From assembly GCA_020199835.1 (NCBI GenBank), contig JAIVJV010000005.1:62001-126000 (forward strand): a stretch of 64,000 nucleotides of DNA. The letters are read 5' to 3'. Each line of letters starts with the position of its first letter. The stretch's first letter is position 1. This DNA is from Acidobacteriota bacterium (GTDB lineage Bacteria > Acidobacteriota > Blastocatellia > Pyrinomonadales > Pyrinomonadaceae). The notes below the pieces were generated by a model that was given only the letters and a program-made list of their open reading frames with translations, was not told where the DNA came from and searched no databases. This document shows, one piece after another, positions 8,410 to 17,085 of this stretch. A program made the translations under genes and the position numbers.

Positions 8410-8664
8410 CTAAAACACCGACAGCACTATTTGCAGCAAATCAAAGGCGACGCCTGTAAAGGACGTACTCTCGGACACGTCGAGATCTGTGCTGGAGTTT
8501 TCGCCGGTCGGTATTTCGCCGACAACCATCGCCGAGGATGAATTCGGTGTTGGAGTCGGTGTGGGTTGCGCAATGCCGGGTGTATGAATCTCTCCGGCCA
8601 ACGTCGAGCTCGTGAGCACAAAGCTAAACACGGTTGCGAGACCGAGTCGCTGAAGTTTTTTCAT
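8410..8664 (-). CDS. Small exported peptide with Pro-Thr linker
   Basis: 84 residues from ATG 8664, which follows AGGAGAACACC. Residues 1-24 (MKKLQRLGLATVFSFVLTSSTLAG) form a Sec signal peptide. The mature part has a QPTPTPTPNSSS linker, an acidic Ser/Thr-rich middle and a hydrophobic C-terminus ending LLQIVLSVF. It belongs to no family I recognise. It is divergent from the TPR-HTH-receiver gene at 8821 with a 156-base shared upstream region, the arrangement of peptide/receptor pairs. A signalling role is inference; a surface or adhesin-like role is possible. Confidence 0.75.
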   Translation of the reverse strand: MKKLQRLGLATVFSFVLTSSTLAGEIHTPGIAQPTPTPTPNSSSAMVVGEIPTGENSSTDLDVSESTSFTGVAFDLLQIVLSVF

Positions 8665-8820
8665 GGTGTTCTCCTGTAAGGAAGTTATAGGTCGCTGGTG
8701 ACAGCAAAACAACAAAGACGGATGAGCCGTCTCTGATCGCGCGGGATCTTAGCATTCGATAGATTTGGCACATACGCCGGTCCATCGGCTTGCAAGTGTT
8801 TGCAAGAAAATGGCACTCAC

Positions 8821-10704
8821 ATGAAGTCAAAGAGAAACTTACTTCACCAGTTAAGAGACGAAAACCTCTCGATCAGCCAGCGAGCGCAAGCCCGCTGTCA
8901 ACTGGCGATCCAATTCGAAACAGAGGGTGATTACGAAGCAGCACGCCAAGCTATGGCGGAGCTATGGCAGCGGGTCGGGGAACGGCCGCTACTGGACAGA
9001 CTTGATGAGGAAACAAGGGGAGCGGTCCTGTTACGCGCGGGTGTCCTGACGGGCTGGCTTGGGAGTGCTCGGCAGATCAGTGGTGCGCAGGAAATAGCAA
9101 AGGATTTAATCACTGAAAGCATTGAAATCTTCGAAGCGTTGCAGCAGAGCAGCCGGGTAGCAGAAGGACAGATCGAGCTTGCGTGTTGTTATTGGCGTGA
9201 AGGTAAGTTCGATGAAGGAAGAATCCTGCTGAATGAGGCATTGCGTCGGCTGAGTGAGAACGACATTCAGCTAAGGGCGAAGGCCTTAATTCGTAGCGCG
9301 ATTATCGAAGCGGAATGTAAGCGATATGGCGATGCTTTGAAAATCCACACCGAGGCGGCTCCCTTATTTCAGCAACTTGAGAATCATTGCCTCATTGGGA
9401 GCTTTCATAATGAGTACGCGATCGTCTTACGCAATTTAGGTACGGCAGAAAAGCGGCAAGACTACCTTGACCTGGCATTGATTGAATATGCCGCCGCTTC
9501 TTACCACTTTGAGGAAGCCGGGCATTTACGTTATCAGGCTTGCGTCGAAAACAACCTCGCTTTTCTTCTCTGGAAACTTGGAAGGTTTACAGAAGCACAT
9601 CAGCATCTAGATCGAGCGCAGATTCTCTTTGCCAGATTAAAAGACGATCTTCATAGTGCGCAGGTTGACGAGACGCGAGCTCGTGTGATGTTAGGCGAGG
9701 GAGTCTTTGTACAGGCCGAGAAAAGTGCTCGAAAGGCTGTGCAACTGCTTGACAGCGGAGACGCTGATTCGTTGCTTGCGGAGGCTCTGACGACTCACGG
9801 AGTTGCATTGTCGCGGCTTGGACATAAAGACCAAGCTCGAACAACGTTTGAACGTGCCATTCGAATAGCAGAGCAAGGTGGTGATCTTGAGAGTGCGGGT
9901 CTTGCAGCGCTCACGTTGATTGAGGAACTGCCGGAACAGCTTTCTGACGACGAACTTTTTGCGATTCTGGAACGCGCGGATGGCTGGCTTGCAACGGCTC
10001 AAAATGCTGCCTTGCTGATCCGTCAGAAGAACTGTTTTCGGCACCTTTCGTCTCGTCTTCTGTGGCCCGCCTTACCAACCTCGTTGGAGAAGTCTGTGCT
10101 TCGGTACGAGGCGCGGCTGATTCTGCGGGCGCTCGAACTTACAGGAGGCGTAATTAGACAAGCCGCGCGTTTGCTTGAATTGACTCATCAGGGTCTTCAA
10201 AAAATCCTGAACAATCGGCACAAGGATCTGCAAAGTGATATCGGGGCGATTAAAGAGCGTAAGCGCGGGAATTCTCGTAGCGAAGGTGTAAGTGGCGGCT
10301 TGGATCAAGACGACGATTGTGAAGTCCAGGTCGTTACGATTCTCTACGTTGAGGACAATCAGACGGTCGCGGAAGCCGTCAAGGAAACCCTCGAAATACA
10401 AGGCTGGCAAGTTGAGACGTGTGCGGACGGGAATACCGCACTTGAACGGATTTCGAGTGATACTGAGTACGACGCGCTGCTTGTTGATTATGACCTTCCC
10501 GGCATGAACGGGTTAGAACTCGTGAGTCGTGCCCGCAAACTCGCCCACCGCGCACACACACCGATCGTGGTCCTTTCAGCAACTCCGGTGAGAAGTGAGG
10601 CTCGGCAAGCGGGAGCCGATGCGTTTCTACGGAAGCCGCAAGATGTTGGGTCAATCGTCGAGACGATTGCGCGTCTAGTCGCTGAGCACGAGCAAGACGG
10701 GTGA
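8821..10704 (+). CDS. TPR regulator with Fis-like HTH and response-regulator receiver domain
   Basis: 627 residues from ATG 8821; TTG 8800 is in frame but less likely. Residues about 5-400 form an alpha-helical TPR array (repeated A..LG...EA...). Residues about 430-480 (LILRALELTGGVIRQAARLLELTHQGLQKIL) resemble the Fis-type helix-turn-helix. The C-terminal 125 residues are a CheY-like receiver: ILYVEDNQTVAEA (acidic DN), LLVDYDLPGMNG with the phospho-acceptor Asp, VLSAT and FLRKPQD (Lys). This order suggests a DNA-binding regulator that senses a ligand or partner through TPRs and a phosphate signal through the receiver. No histidine kinase lies nearby. It is divergent from the exported peptide gene. 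Confidence 0.88.
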   Translation: MKSKRNLLHQLRDENLSISQRAQARCQLAIQFETEGDYEAARQAMAELWQRVGERPLLDRLDEETRGAVLLRAGVLTGWLGSARQISGAQEIAKDLITESIEIFEALQQSSRVAEGQIELACCYWREGKFDEGRILLNEALRRLSENDIQLRAKALIRSAIIEAECKRYGDALKIHTEAAPLFQQLENHCLIGSFHNEYAIVLRNLGTAEKRQDYLDLALIEYAAASYHFEEAGHLRYQACVENNLAFLLWKLGRFTEAHQHLDRAQILFARLKDDLHSAQVDETRARVMLGEGVFVQAEKSARKAVQLLDSGDADSLLAEALTTHGVALSRLGHKDQARTTFERAIRIAEQGGDLESAGLAALTLIEELPEQLSDDELFAILERADGWLATAQNAALLIRQKNCFRHLSSRLLWPALPTSLEKSVLRYEARLILRALELTGGVIRQAARLLELTHQGLQKILNNRHKDLQSDIGAIKERKRGNSRSEGVSGGLDQDDDCEVQVVTILYVEDNQTVAEAVKETLEIQGWQVETCADGNTALERISSDTEYDALLVDYDLPGMNGLELVSRARKLAHRAHTPIVVLSATPVRSEARQAGADAFLRKPQDVGSIVETIARLVAEHEQDG

Positions 10705-10766
10705 CGAGATAATTGAAAACACGTTTTGGAAGATCCGTCTAGGTAAGTCGACGTGATCTTTCACCA

Positions 10767-11186
10767 GCGGAGCCATTCGCGATGTTGGGCCGCAAACGCC
10801 GGTCGCGAGTGGCTCTGCGGGGGGCATTACACGAGAGCCTTCTCCTTGCAATGAGAGTAGCGATATTTGGGCACTCGTGTGGGCGAGAGTCACTCGCGAT
10901 GTGTGGGAGCGCAAGTCGGTGGGAATGCGATCGCGAGTGGCTCGGGGGGATCGTAACCACGTTAATCGCCCGCGCACGTGGTGACGGGACCGACAGATCC
11001 CGTGGCTGTCGGTCCATCTTAGAGTTATTGAAACTGGAAGATGCGAGGCGGTGACAAACCAAGCTTCTTCCAAAGCAGAGCCACTCGCGCCGCGGAAACG
11101 TTGCGAGTGCTCTGCAAAGGATCGCCACGGTCACGAGAGGGGGCGTGGCGTCGGGGCCGACATGAATTGCCCAGGCTGTCGGCCCC
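10767..11186. repeat. Cluster of seven hairpins in non-coding DNA
   Basis: Stem-loops at 10767-10818 (about 16 bp), 10829-10880 (11 bp, one mismatch), 10887-10943 (14 bp, one wobble), 10956-10982 (7 bp), 10987-11015 (10 bp, perfect), 11075-11115 (13 bp with one bulge) and 11153-11186 (10 bp, perfect). The first, third and sixth share the arm GAGCCACTCGCGA or close variants. Together they cover most of the gap between the regulator at 10704 and the small secreted gene at 11519. No ORF inside looks coding. It could be nested palindromic repeats or one structured RNA. Confidence 0.7.
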
Positions 11187-11518
11187 TTGGAATTGCAATC
11201 GGTGTAATAAGAAGTCCCATTTCAATCTCCAGATTGGCAAGCGATGAACTGGTTCCTATTGAGGCAAACGTTCTTCTTAAGGCAAAGCCTTTGCTTTGTT
11301 GCCTCCGCCATTCATGGTGAGTGCTCTTGCGAACGCGTGGTGGTAAATGCCAGAACAGGCATTAGTAGCGGCAGCGGCAAAAGCTGCTTGACGCTGGGCT
11401 TTAACGGAAGTAGGATTCGCCAAAGTTCCAGAGCACCTCCCAAACAAGCACCTCCCGAGACTAAGTAATACACGTCCCTTTAAGCCGCATTTGTTGTCCG
11501 AAAACAAAGGAGAATCCG

Positions 11519-11773
11519 ATGAAGAGAATACGAACGATAGCTTATCGCTACAGACTAATGACCAATATATTGGCTCTCGTACTACTCCTTGGCGCGCTAG
11601 CAGTCACGCCAGCAGAAGCGGGAGACATGGAAGTTGAGGGTGGTTGGGACATCTGCTCGACAGGTTGTATTAATTGGAACAAGCAGGACGGCTGTGTCAC
11701 ATGTCAACACTGCTGCTCAGATAAGGCAGGCCGGTATGAATGTTGGGAGCTACAATCTAACGCGTGTGCCTGA
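11519..11773 (+). CDS. Small secreted protein with eight cysteines
   Basis: 84 residues, ATG preceded by AAGGAGAATCCG. A long signal peptide (hydrophobic ILALVLLLGALAV, cleavage after AEA near residue 34) leaves a mature domain of about 50 residues with eight Cys in the order C-x3-C-x8-C-x2-C-x2-CC-x8-C-x7-C. No known family recognised. The even count of Cys suggests disulphides or metal binding. Downstream lie a secreted helical protein and a membrane CxxC thioredoxin (13844) reading the same way, so an oxidative folding partner may be encoded beside it. A secreted bacteriocin-like or structural peptide is possible. Confidence 0.75.
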   Translation: MKRIRTIAYRYRLMTNILALVLLLGALAVTPAEAGDMEVEGGWDICSTGCINWNKQDGCVTCQHCCSDKAGRYECWELQSNACA

Positions 11774-11968
11774 CCTGTGGCGAACGTGCGAAGTAGTTGC
11801 AGGTCAACGTCTCTATTAAATCGCCTTGAGAACTTGTCTCGCGGCGAGTGAGGATACTAGCCAAAACAAGCACTTTCACTGTGGAAGTGATTTGGCTTCC
11901 TAAGTGTCGACGATACGCGCGCGCCTACTTTTAAGTTAAAGGATTTGAATTCGCGGAGGGCAAGAACC

Positions 11969-13819
11969 GTGAAGCGAATAATGATTTCGCTGTTGTTTCT
12001 TTCGCTGCTTTCACCGGCGACTTTGGGCCAAAACAGTCAGGAGAGGCGAGTTCAAGCTGAAAGCAAGGAAAGAGCTGTATTCAGCGATGCCGAGCTCGCG
12101 GCGGCACAGCGGCGGGAGTTTGCTGTCTCGGCTCTTATTTCCCTTGCGAAGGAAGCGAATTCCTTTAATGATTTGGCGCTTCGCCCGCGCGTCCTGGCGC
12201 GCGCCGCCGACCTTTTGTGGGATGCAGATAACGTTAACGCTCGAGCACTATTTCTGCGCGCGTGGGAGGCTGCTGAAAAGGGGGACGCAGAAGAAGTCAC
12301 GATTAAAACTAAAGACAATCCTCCACCAATGGTGATTGCCTTGAGGCGACTGAGCGGCCACGATCTTCGCTCTGAGGTGCTGGGGTTGATGGCAAGTCGG
12401 GATCGCACACTTGGGAACGAGTTTTTGGCCAAACTCAAACGCGAAACCGAATCGAAGACACCGAACTCCAACAGCACACAGCCGCTAGACAATTGGTCCG
12501 CGTCTGACACCGACGCGAAAAGACTTGAGATAGCTCGGCGATTACTGAAGGAGGGTTTAGTCGAGCAGGCGCTAGAAATTGCGTCGCCGAGTTTGAACTA
12601 TGTGAACGCCAAAGCTATCAACTTCCTTTCAGAATTACGCACAAAGAATGCTGAGGCGGCGGACCAAAGGTTTTCATTTCTACTGAGTCGCATTGCACTC
12701 GATCCTTCGGCAGACGCAAACACGGTTTCAGGATTGTCGTCGTATGTTTTCACGCCTGGATTTTACATAACGTTCAAGCCAGAGGGCGGCGGAACGTGGA
12801 CTCAGCCCGAGCAAACCGTGGGACCTCCTAACATACCTGCAAATCTTCGCGATAAGTTCTTCCAAGTAGGGGCAAACATTCTTTTGCGAAGACTGCCGCC
12901 ACCCGATCAGGACTCCAGTTCAGCCGGTCGCGCTGGGACTATCAATGTGATCAGGAGACTGCTGCCGCTTTTTGAGCAGTATGTTCCCGATACCGCCGTA
13001 GCTCTCCGCGCACACCTGACTCAGTTGACCGGTAGCGCTACAAGGGATACAAGCCGAAATGACAACCCTTTATTAACACAGGGCATAAGGGATGAGGAGC
13101 CTCGCGATCTGCTTGAAGGATTGCAGGATCGAATCGATCATGCCAAAACGCCTCGCGAGCGGGACGCACTATATGCAACGGCTGCCGTAACTCTAGCGGC
13201 GCGGGGCGATGTGAAGGCGCATGACTTCGCCGATAAGATCGACGATCCGAAGCGAAGATCTCAGGTACATGAGTTCATCGATTTACAGTTAATACAGCTA
13301 GCGATCGGAAAGAAAGAAGCGTCCGAAGCTGTTCGTTTCGCCGAAACCGGACAGTTGACTCACACTCAACGTGCATTCGCTTACACGCAGGCAGCCCGCA
13401 TTCTAGTGGACTCAAAACGTGAGACGGGTTTAGAACTTCTAGAGAAGGCAGCGGACGAAGCTATGCGGATTGAAAACGGTTCGGTTGATCGCGCCGTTTT
13501 GTTGGTTGGCATCGCTATGCAATTGACCACCGCCGACCGTTCGCGAGCTTGGGAGATTATGGGCCACGCGGCAAAAGCTGCGAACGCATCTGACACGTTT
13601 ACCGGTGAAGATTGGATTCGTTTTTCAGTGCCGTCAACAAGGGGGGTAAAAACGATCGGTATAGGGGGTGAGCACTTCAGCCTCTTTCGCGTTTTTCAGC
13701 TACTCGCCAAAGATGACTTATACCGTTCGATTGAGCTAACGAAGAGCTTCAGGAATGACACGCCGCGCGCTACTTCGATTCTTGCAATCGCAAGCGCAGT
13801 TTTGAAGGAAACAAAGTAG
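11969..13819 (+). CDS. Secreted alpha-helical repeat protein, unknown function
   Basis: 616 residues from GTG 11969, chosen because GCGGAGGG lies about 8 bases upstream and a signal peptide follows (MKRIMISLLFLSLLSPATLG). The frame is open to TTG 11945. The mature protein is almost wholly alpha-helical with repeated A-rich helices (RVLARAADLLWDAD, ALEIASPSL, RDALYATAAVTLAARG, ERAWEIMG-like), like a TPR/HEAT solenoid. No catalytic motif seen. The thioredoxin-like gene follows after 24 bases, so the two are probably co-transcribed. Confidence 0.8.
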   Translation: MKRIMISLLFLSLLSPATLGQNSQERRVQAESKERAVFSDAELAAAQRREFAVSALISLAKEANSFNDLALRPRVLARAADLLWDADNVNARALFLRAWEAAEKGDAEEVTIKTKDNPPPMVIALRRLSGHDLRSEVLGLMASRDRTLGNEFLAKLKRETESKTPNSNSTQPLDNWSASDTDAKRLEIARRLLKEGLVEQALEIASPSLNYVNAKAINFLSELRTKNAEAADQRFSFLLSRIALDPSADANTVSGLSSYVFTPGFYITFKPEGGGTWTQPEQTVGPPNIPANLRDKFFQVGANILLRRLPPPDQDSSSAGRAGTINVIRRLLPLFEQYVPDTAVALRAHLTQLTGSATRDTSRNDNPLLTQGIRDEEPRDLLEGLQDRIDHAKTPRERDALYATAAVTLAARGDVKAHDFADKIDDPKRRSQVHEFIDLQLIQLAIGKKEASEAVRFAETGQLTHTQRAFAYTQAARILVDSKRETGLELLEKAADEAMRIENGSVDRAVLLVGIAMQLTTADRSRAWEIMGHAAKAANASDTFTGEDWIRFSVPSTRGVKTIGIGGEHFSLFRVFQLLAKDDLYRSIELTKSFRNDTPRATSILAIASAVLKETK

Positions 13820-13843
13820 GTAGCAGAAGCAAGTAGAGGCAAA

Positions 13844-14392
13844 ATGCGAGACAGCTTCAGAACAAATGTCGAATTCGCTGCGCAAATAGTCGTCGCCATT
13901 GCCGTGGTTGTTGTGGCGGGATTACTTATAAAGCGATTAGTATTCACGCAACCGCCACGTGCTTTGAATGTACCGCGCATTAGTGCTGGTGAGCGGCTGA
14001 ACCTTCCAGATGTTGATTGGAAGCAGAATAAGAAAACGCTGGTATTCTTCCTTAACAAGGACTGCCATTACTGCACATCAAGCGCACCATTCTACCGGGA
14101 ATTAATAGACGAGGCATCTAAGCAGAATGTGACGTTAGTGGCTGTTCTCCCGAATTCAGCGGAGGAATCACGAGCATATGTTCAATCCATTAAGCTGCCG
14201 ATTGATGATATTCGCACCGGCCCACTCGCGCCCTACAAAATACCTGGCACTCCCGCCGTTTTGTTTGTAAATAGTAATGGAACTGTCGAAAGAGTGTGGT
14301 TCGGTGACGCCTCTGGTAGAGAAAAACAGATTCGAGAAGAGTTCCTCACATCGGCTGAAAAAACCGTAGAATTGAATTCCTCTAACAAGTAA
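13844..14392 (+). CDS. Membrane-anchored thioredoxin-like protein (CHYC)
   Basis: 182 residues. One N-terminal membrane helix (residues 11-31, AAQIVVAIAVVVVAGLLI) is followed by a thioredoxin fold on the outer face: TLVFFLNKDCHYCTSSAPFYREL holds the CxxC active site at about residue 72, and KIPGTPAVLFVNSNG holds the cis-Pro. It resembles TlpA/MauD-type redoxins, which reduce or isomerise disulphides outside the cytoplasm. It directly follows the secreted helical protein and lies near the 8-Cys peptide, a likely substrate by context only. Confidence 0.85.
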   Translation: MRDSFRTNVEFAAQIVVAIAVVVVAGLLIKRLVFTQPPRALNVPRISAGERLNLPDVDWKQNKKTLVFFLNKDCHYCTSSAPFYRELIDEASKQNVTLVAVLPNSAEESRAYVQSIKLPIDDIRTGPLAPYKIPGTPAVLFVNSNGTVERVWFGDASGREKQIREEFLTSAEKTVELNSSNK

Positions 14393-14455
14393 TCTTTTAA
14401 GCTTCCCGATTACCCTAATTAACTTTGCAGATCATTTGCGAAGGAAGGTCTGAGA

Positions 14456-14737
14456 GTGCTAGATGCGGAGAACTGGAAAATCGCCTTGAAGGTCTACGCT
14501 AGAGATCCGGATGCTGCTATTGTTCTCGCCTTTCAACTCACGGGCATAAAGCAGTCTTTAGAGCGCGGACGCAAAGGTATACCAGAGGCTATCGAGGCAT
14601 TTGAACTAGCGATTGAAGGTCTTTACCCGCACACTGACTTCCATAACATTCCACATAAGCTGTATCGCCGTGCAATCGCAGGGACTATCAAGCGGAGGCA
14701 GGAAGAATTAGTGCGCGAGTTGGGCGTGAGGTTCTGA
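14456..14737 (+). CDS. Small hypothetical protein
   Basis: 93 residues from GTG 14456, with GGAAGG eight bases upstream. Soluble and alpha-helical (ARDPDAAIVLAFQLTGIKQSLERG...IPEAIEAFELAIEGL). No domain recognised. It lies 63 bases after the thioredoxin-like gene. The 100 bases after its stop hold nothing recognised. Confidence 0.5.
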   Translation: MLDAENWKIALKVYARDPDAAIVLAFQLTGIKQSLERGRKGIPEAIEAFELAIEGLYPHTDFHNIPHKLYRRAIAGTIKRRQEELVRELGVRF

Positions 14738-14839
14738 TCCGGTTTTCGGCAGAAATTCCGCGTGAAAGCGCAATCCACTGATGACATGCAGTGCAAAGCT
14801 CGTCTGTTGAGAACTGCGATGGATCACGGCGGGCAGCGC

Positions 14840-15322
14840 TCAGCGGACGTTGATACGCACATTCTTCAACTCAACTCTGGTTGAGGAATTACGTGTAACT
14901 AGAGTGCCGGATGTAAACCCATCGACAGAGGAAACTTTCCCGCGCCATAAGAAACCATCACCCTCACCCGGTATGACGGTGCCGCCGAGATAAAACTTTG
15001 CCTCTCTCAAATGAATGAATCTTCTTTCGCTTTCGCTTCGAGGATTAGCGCTTTCTGACGAGGCAGCTTCGTTCGGCTGATCGTTTAAGTCATCGCTGGT
15101 CTCTGAGTCGGTGTCGTAGCGCATTTCGTTAATCCACCGAGTAGAACTAACGAGCTCCCCAGCGACTAACATCCCGCCGATCGTCAGTATTATATCAATG
15201 TGCTTGTCGCTGGCAGGGATGTTGTCATCTCGCTCTCTCTGCGCTACGTTGCGAATGAGGCCAACAAGCAACCAATCAACCTGATAACTTCTATCTAACG
15301 GCGCATCTTTCTCTTCATCCAT
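14840..15322 (-). CDS. GvpU-like protein
   Basis: 160 residues from ATG 15322; an in-frame start at 15421 would add an unlikely hydrophobic leader. The segments DWLLVGLIRNVAQRE, IDIILTIGGMLVAGELVSSTRWINEM, FIHLREAKFYLGG and LWRGKVSSVDGFTSGTL match the pattern of GvpU-family proteins (known from gas-vesicle clusters, but widely found alone). An acidic Ser-rich linker of about 30 residues splits the domain. No other gvp gene is in the window, so a gas-vesicle role is unlikely here and the function is unknown. Confidence 0.65.
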   Translation of the reverse strand: MDEEKDAPLDRSYQVDWLLVGLIRNVAQRERDDNIPASDKHIDIILTIGGMLVAGELVSSTRWINEMRYDTDSETSDDLNDQPNEAASSESANPRSESERRFIHLREAKFYLGGTVIPGEGDGFLWRGKVSSVDGFTSGTLVTRNSSTRVELKNVRINVR

Positions 15323-15468
15323 ATAAACGCACAGCGTATCACGCCAAACAGGTTGTATCAAGAGTGAGACACAAGATACAATTCCGCGGAATGTACCGGA
15401 GGCTACATAGACGATGAGCAAAGAGAAATATGAAACTCTGAAAAAGCTTTACTTGACTGAGGGCGAAA

Positions 15469-15675
15469 ATGGTGTATCACTTGGCAGTGTTTGGAGACTT
15501 CATTGCCGAGCGAGAAGGCTACAAGGATCATACGGACATGGATGCCGTGTACTTCTATCTAGTGCAGAAGTATTCATGGCCTCCCGCACAGGTTAGAGGC
15601 ATGTCTTTTGAGGATATTCGCTTTGTTCTGTCCGAAGAAATGCAGGGATGGACTCTACCAAAGGACGCTCGCTAA
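15469..15675 (+). CDS. Small hypothetical protein, possibly with a frameshifted N-terminus
   Basis: 68 residues (MVYHLAVFGDFIAERE...SWPPAQVRGMSFEDIRFVLSEEM). GAGGG lies five bases before the ATG. Upstream, ATG 15414 in another frame opens MSKEKYETLKKLYLTEGENG, which would join naturally to VYHLAVFGDF with a one-base shift. The gene may therefore be a frameshifted longer protein or a coupled pair. It starts a run of small plus-strand genes (to 16155). Confidence 0.55.
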   Translation: MVYHLAVFGDFIAEREGYKDHTDMDAVYFYLVQKYSWPPAQVRGMSFEDIRFVLSEEMQGWTLPKDAR

Positions 15676-15678
15676 GTC

Positions 15679-15891
15679 ATGGCTGACATAATCGATTTAT
15701 CTGACTTCGTTCGCGTTCGGAGCGGTCGTCATAAAGGAAAAACCGGGATGGTTCAACGTATGGCAGAACACAGTAACCGTCCTACGGACTATCACGTATT
15801 TGTGCCGGCCGATGCGAGAGTCTATCGTTTCGGAGAGAATGAATTGGAAAAAATAGACGAAGTACCGGGCGATCCTATTCAACGCGATTGA
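15679..15891 (+). CDS. Small KOW-like protein
   Basis: 70 residues. FVRVRSGRHKGKTGMVQRM near the N-terminus has the KOW motif pattern (basic, HKGKTG-x-V), a beta-barrel unit that binds RNA or ribosomal partners in NusG and L24/L26 proteins. The rest is short and acidic. It starts 3 bases after the previous stop, so it is probably translated from the same message. Function unknown. Confidence 0.6.
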   Translation: MADIIDLSDFVRVRSGRHKGKTGMVQRMAEHSNRPTDYHVFVPADARVYRFGENELEKIDEVPGDPIQRD

Positions 15892-15912
15892 GTCAAATGA
15901 GAGGATAAAGAA

Positions 15913-16155
15913 TTGAACGATCAAATCACCGTTATTACGGTTCGACGTAAGGCTACGATCAAGGTAGGCAAAGACTATGTCATTCAGCCGGTGAACATCC
16001 TGAAGAAAAAGCATAGGAATCGGCGCTGTAGAGTGTTGGCGTTTGTGCCTGTCTCTGACTCTCACCCTAGAGACATCGTCGCTAAGGTGCGCTTCCGCGA
16101 TAATAACCGCATCGGACGAGCCAAATTAGATGATCTTGTCTCTATACGAGCATGA
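15913..16155 (+). CDS. Small basic beta-rich hypothetical protein
   Basis: 80 residues from a TTG at 15913 with GAGGATAAAG just upstream. Strand-rich and basic (ITVITVRRKATIKVGKDYVIQPVNILKKKHRNRRCRVLAFV...VAKVRFRDNNRIGRAKLDDLV), like a small SH3/KOW-type barrel. It follows the KOW-like gene by 21 bases. No family assignment. Confidence 0.5.
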   Translation: MNDQITVITVRRKATIKVGKDYVIQPVNILKKKHRNRRCRVLAFVPVSDSHPRDIVAKVRFRDNNRIGRAKLDDLVSIRA

Positions 16156-16220
16156 ACAGCATGGACCAGTGCGGCATACGACGTGTGTTTTTCAACCGGA
16201 GAAAATGGAGGACTTGAATC

Positions 16221-17024
16221 ATGGCTGGTGAGGAATGGGCCCGGCGAATCGTCCAGAAAGCACTCAATCGCGTCGTTCATCTGCACGATGATAATAGTCA
16301 GCCAAGCATGTACGACCTTCGCATTGGACCCGCCGATGCTCCGGAAGTCGCTATTGAATGCGTCGGTGCCGTTAACCGCACGTACACTGAAACGTGGAAT
16401 GTAGGTCCTGCTAAGGGCCCGCTAACACTTCCCGTCGCTGGTAATTGGACCGTTGAAATCTCACCAACGGCTCGGGTAAAGACGATAAAGCAAGGTCTTC
16501 CGCAGTTCCTCGCGGAACTTGAACGGCGTGGCATACATGGCATATCACACAATCACTGGGTAGCGCCTACAGACGAACATATCCTTAACGAAATGGACAG
16601 CATTGGAATTGTCCACGTATCGCGCTACTCCGCCGACTACTCAGGCCGAGTGTATCTCACAATGCCAGGCACTGGTGGTTGTGTTGATCACAAAGGAACG
16701 CAACTGCCCAAGTGGTTGGAAGATTTCATGCGTAATCCTGATCAGGCAGACGTGCTTTCAAAACTAGAAAGGTCGGGAGCAACAAACTGCCACGCATTTG
16801 TGTTCGCAACGTTCCAAGGTGTGCCCTGGAGCGTTGAATCTTACTTAACAGGATCACTAACTGCTACTCCCGACGATCCACCTGAGCTGCCTTCCCCTCT
16901 CACTGAGGCGTGGGTCGTTACAGGGTTTGGCGACAAGGGCGTACATTGGAACGGCAATGGCTGGCGTATTGTGGCAACGCGCGGTCCTGGGATTGATGAC
17001 GCCGAACAAAACCACGTGAAATAA
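16221..17024 (+). CDS. Hypothetical protein, unknown function
   Basis: 267 residues, ATG with GGAGGACTTGAATC upstream. Soluble, no signal peptide. It begins EEWARRIVQKALN and holds a beta-rich part (PEVAIECVGAVNRTYTETWN), a helical part with ELERRGIHGIS, and a C-terminal NCHAFVFATF...VTGFGDKGVHWNGNGWRIV. It resembles the N-terminal regions of large accessory-island proteins, but I cannot name the family. Same strand as the small genes before it. Confidence 0.6.
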   Translation: MAGEEWARRIVQKALNRVVHLHDDNSQPSMYDLRIGPADAPEVAIECVGAVNRTYTETWNVGPAKGPLTLPVAGNWTVEISPTARVKTIKQGLPQFLAELERRGIHGISHNHWVAPTDEHILNEMDSIGIVHVSRYSADYSGRVYLTMPGTGGCVDHKGTQLPKWLEDFMRNPDQADVLSKLERSGATNCHAFVFATFQGVPWSVESYLTGSLTATPDDPPELPSPLTEAWVVTGFGDKGVHWNGNGWRIVATRGPGIDDAEQNHVK

Positions 17025-17085
17025 CACGGCATGCACTCGACGCCTCACTAGCATACCTCATGTACGTTTGCGTAGGGCTCGGGTG

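Noticed and set aside
8040..8459. 139-codon plus-strand ORF
   Set aside because: Overlaps the end of the exported-peptide gene, no RBS, no family features; Arg/Ser-rich composition of a shadow frame.
11277..11507. 76-codon minus-strand ORF with GGG near the N-terminal of a possible peptide
   Set aside because: No export signal or start site; opposite to the neighbouring genes and partly palindromic DNA.
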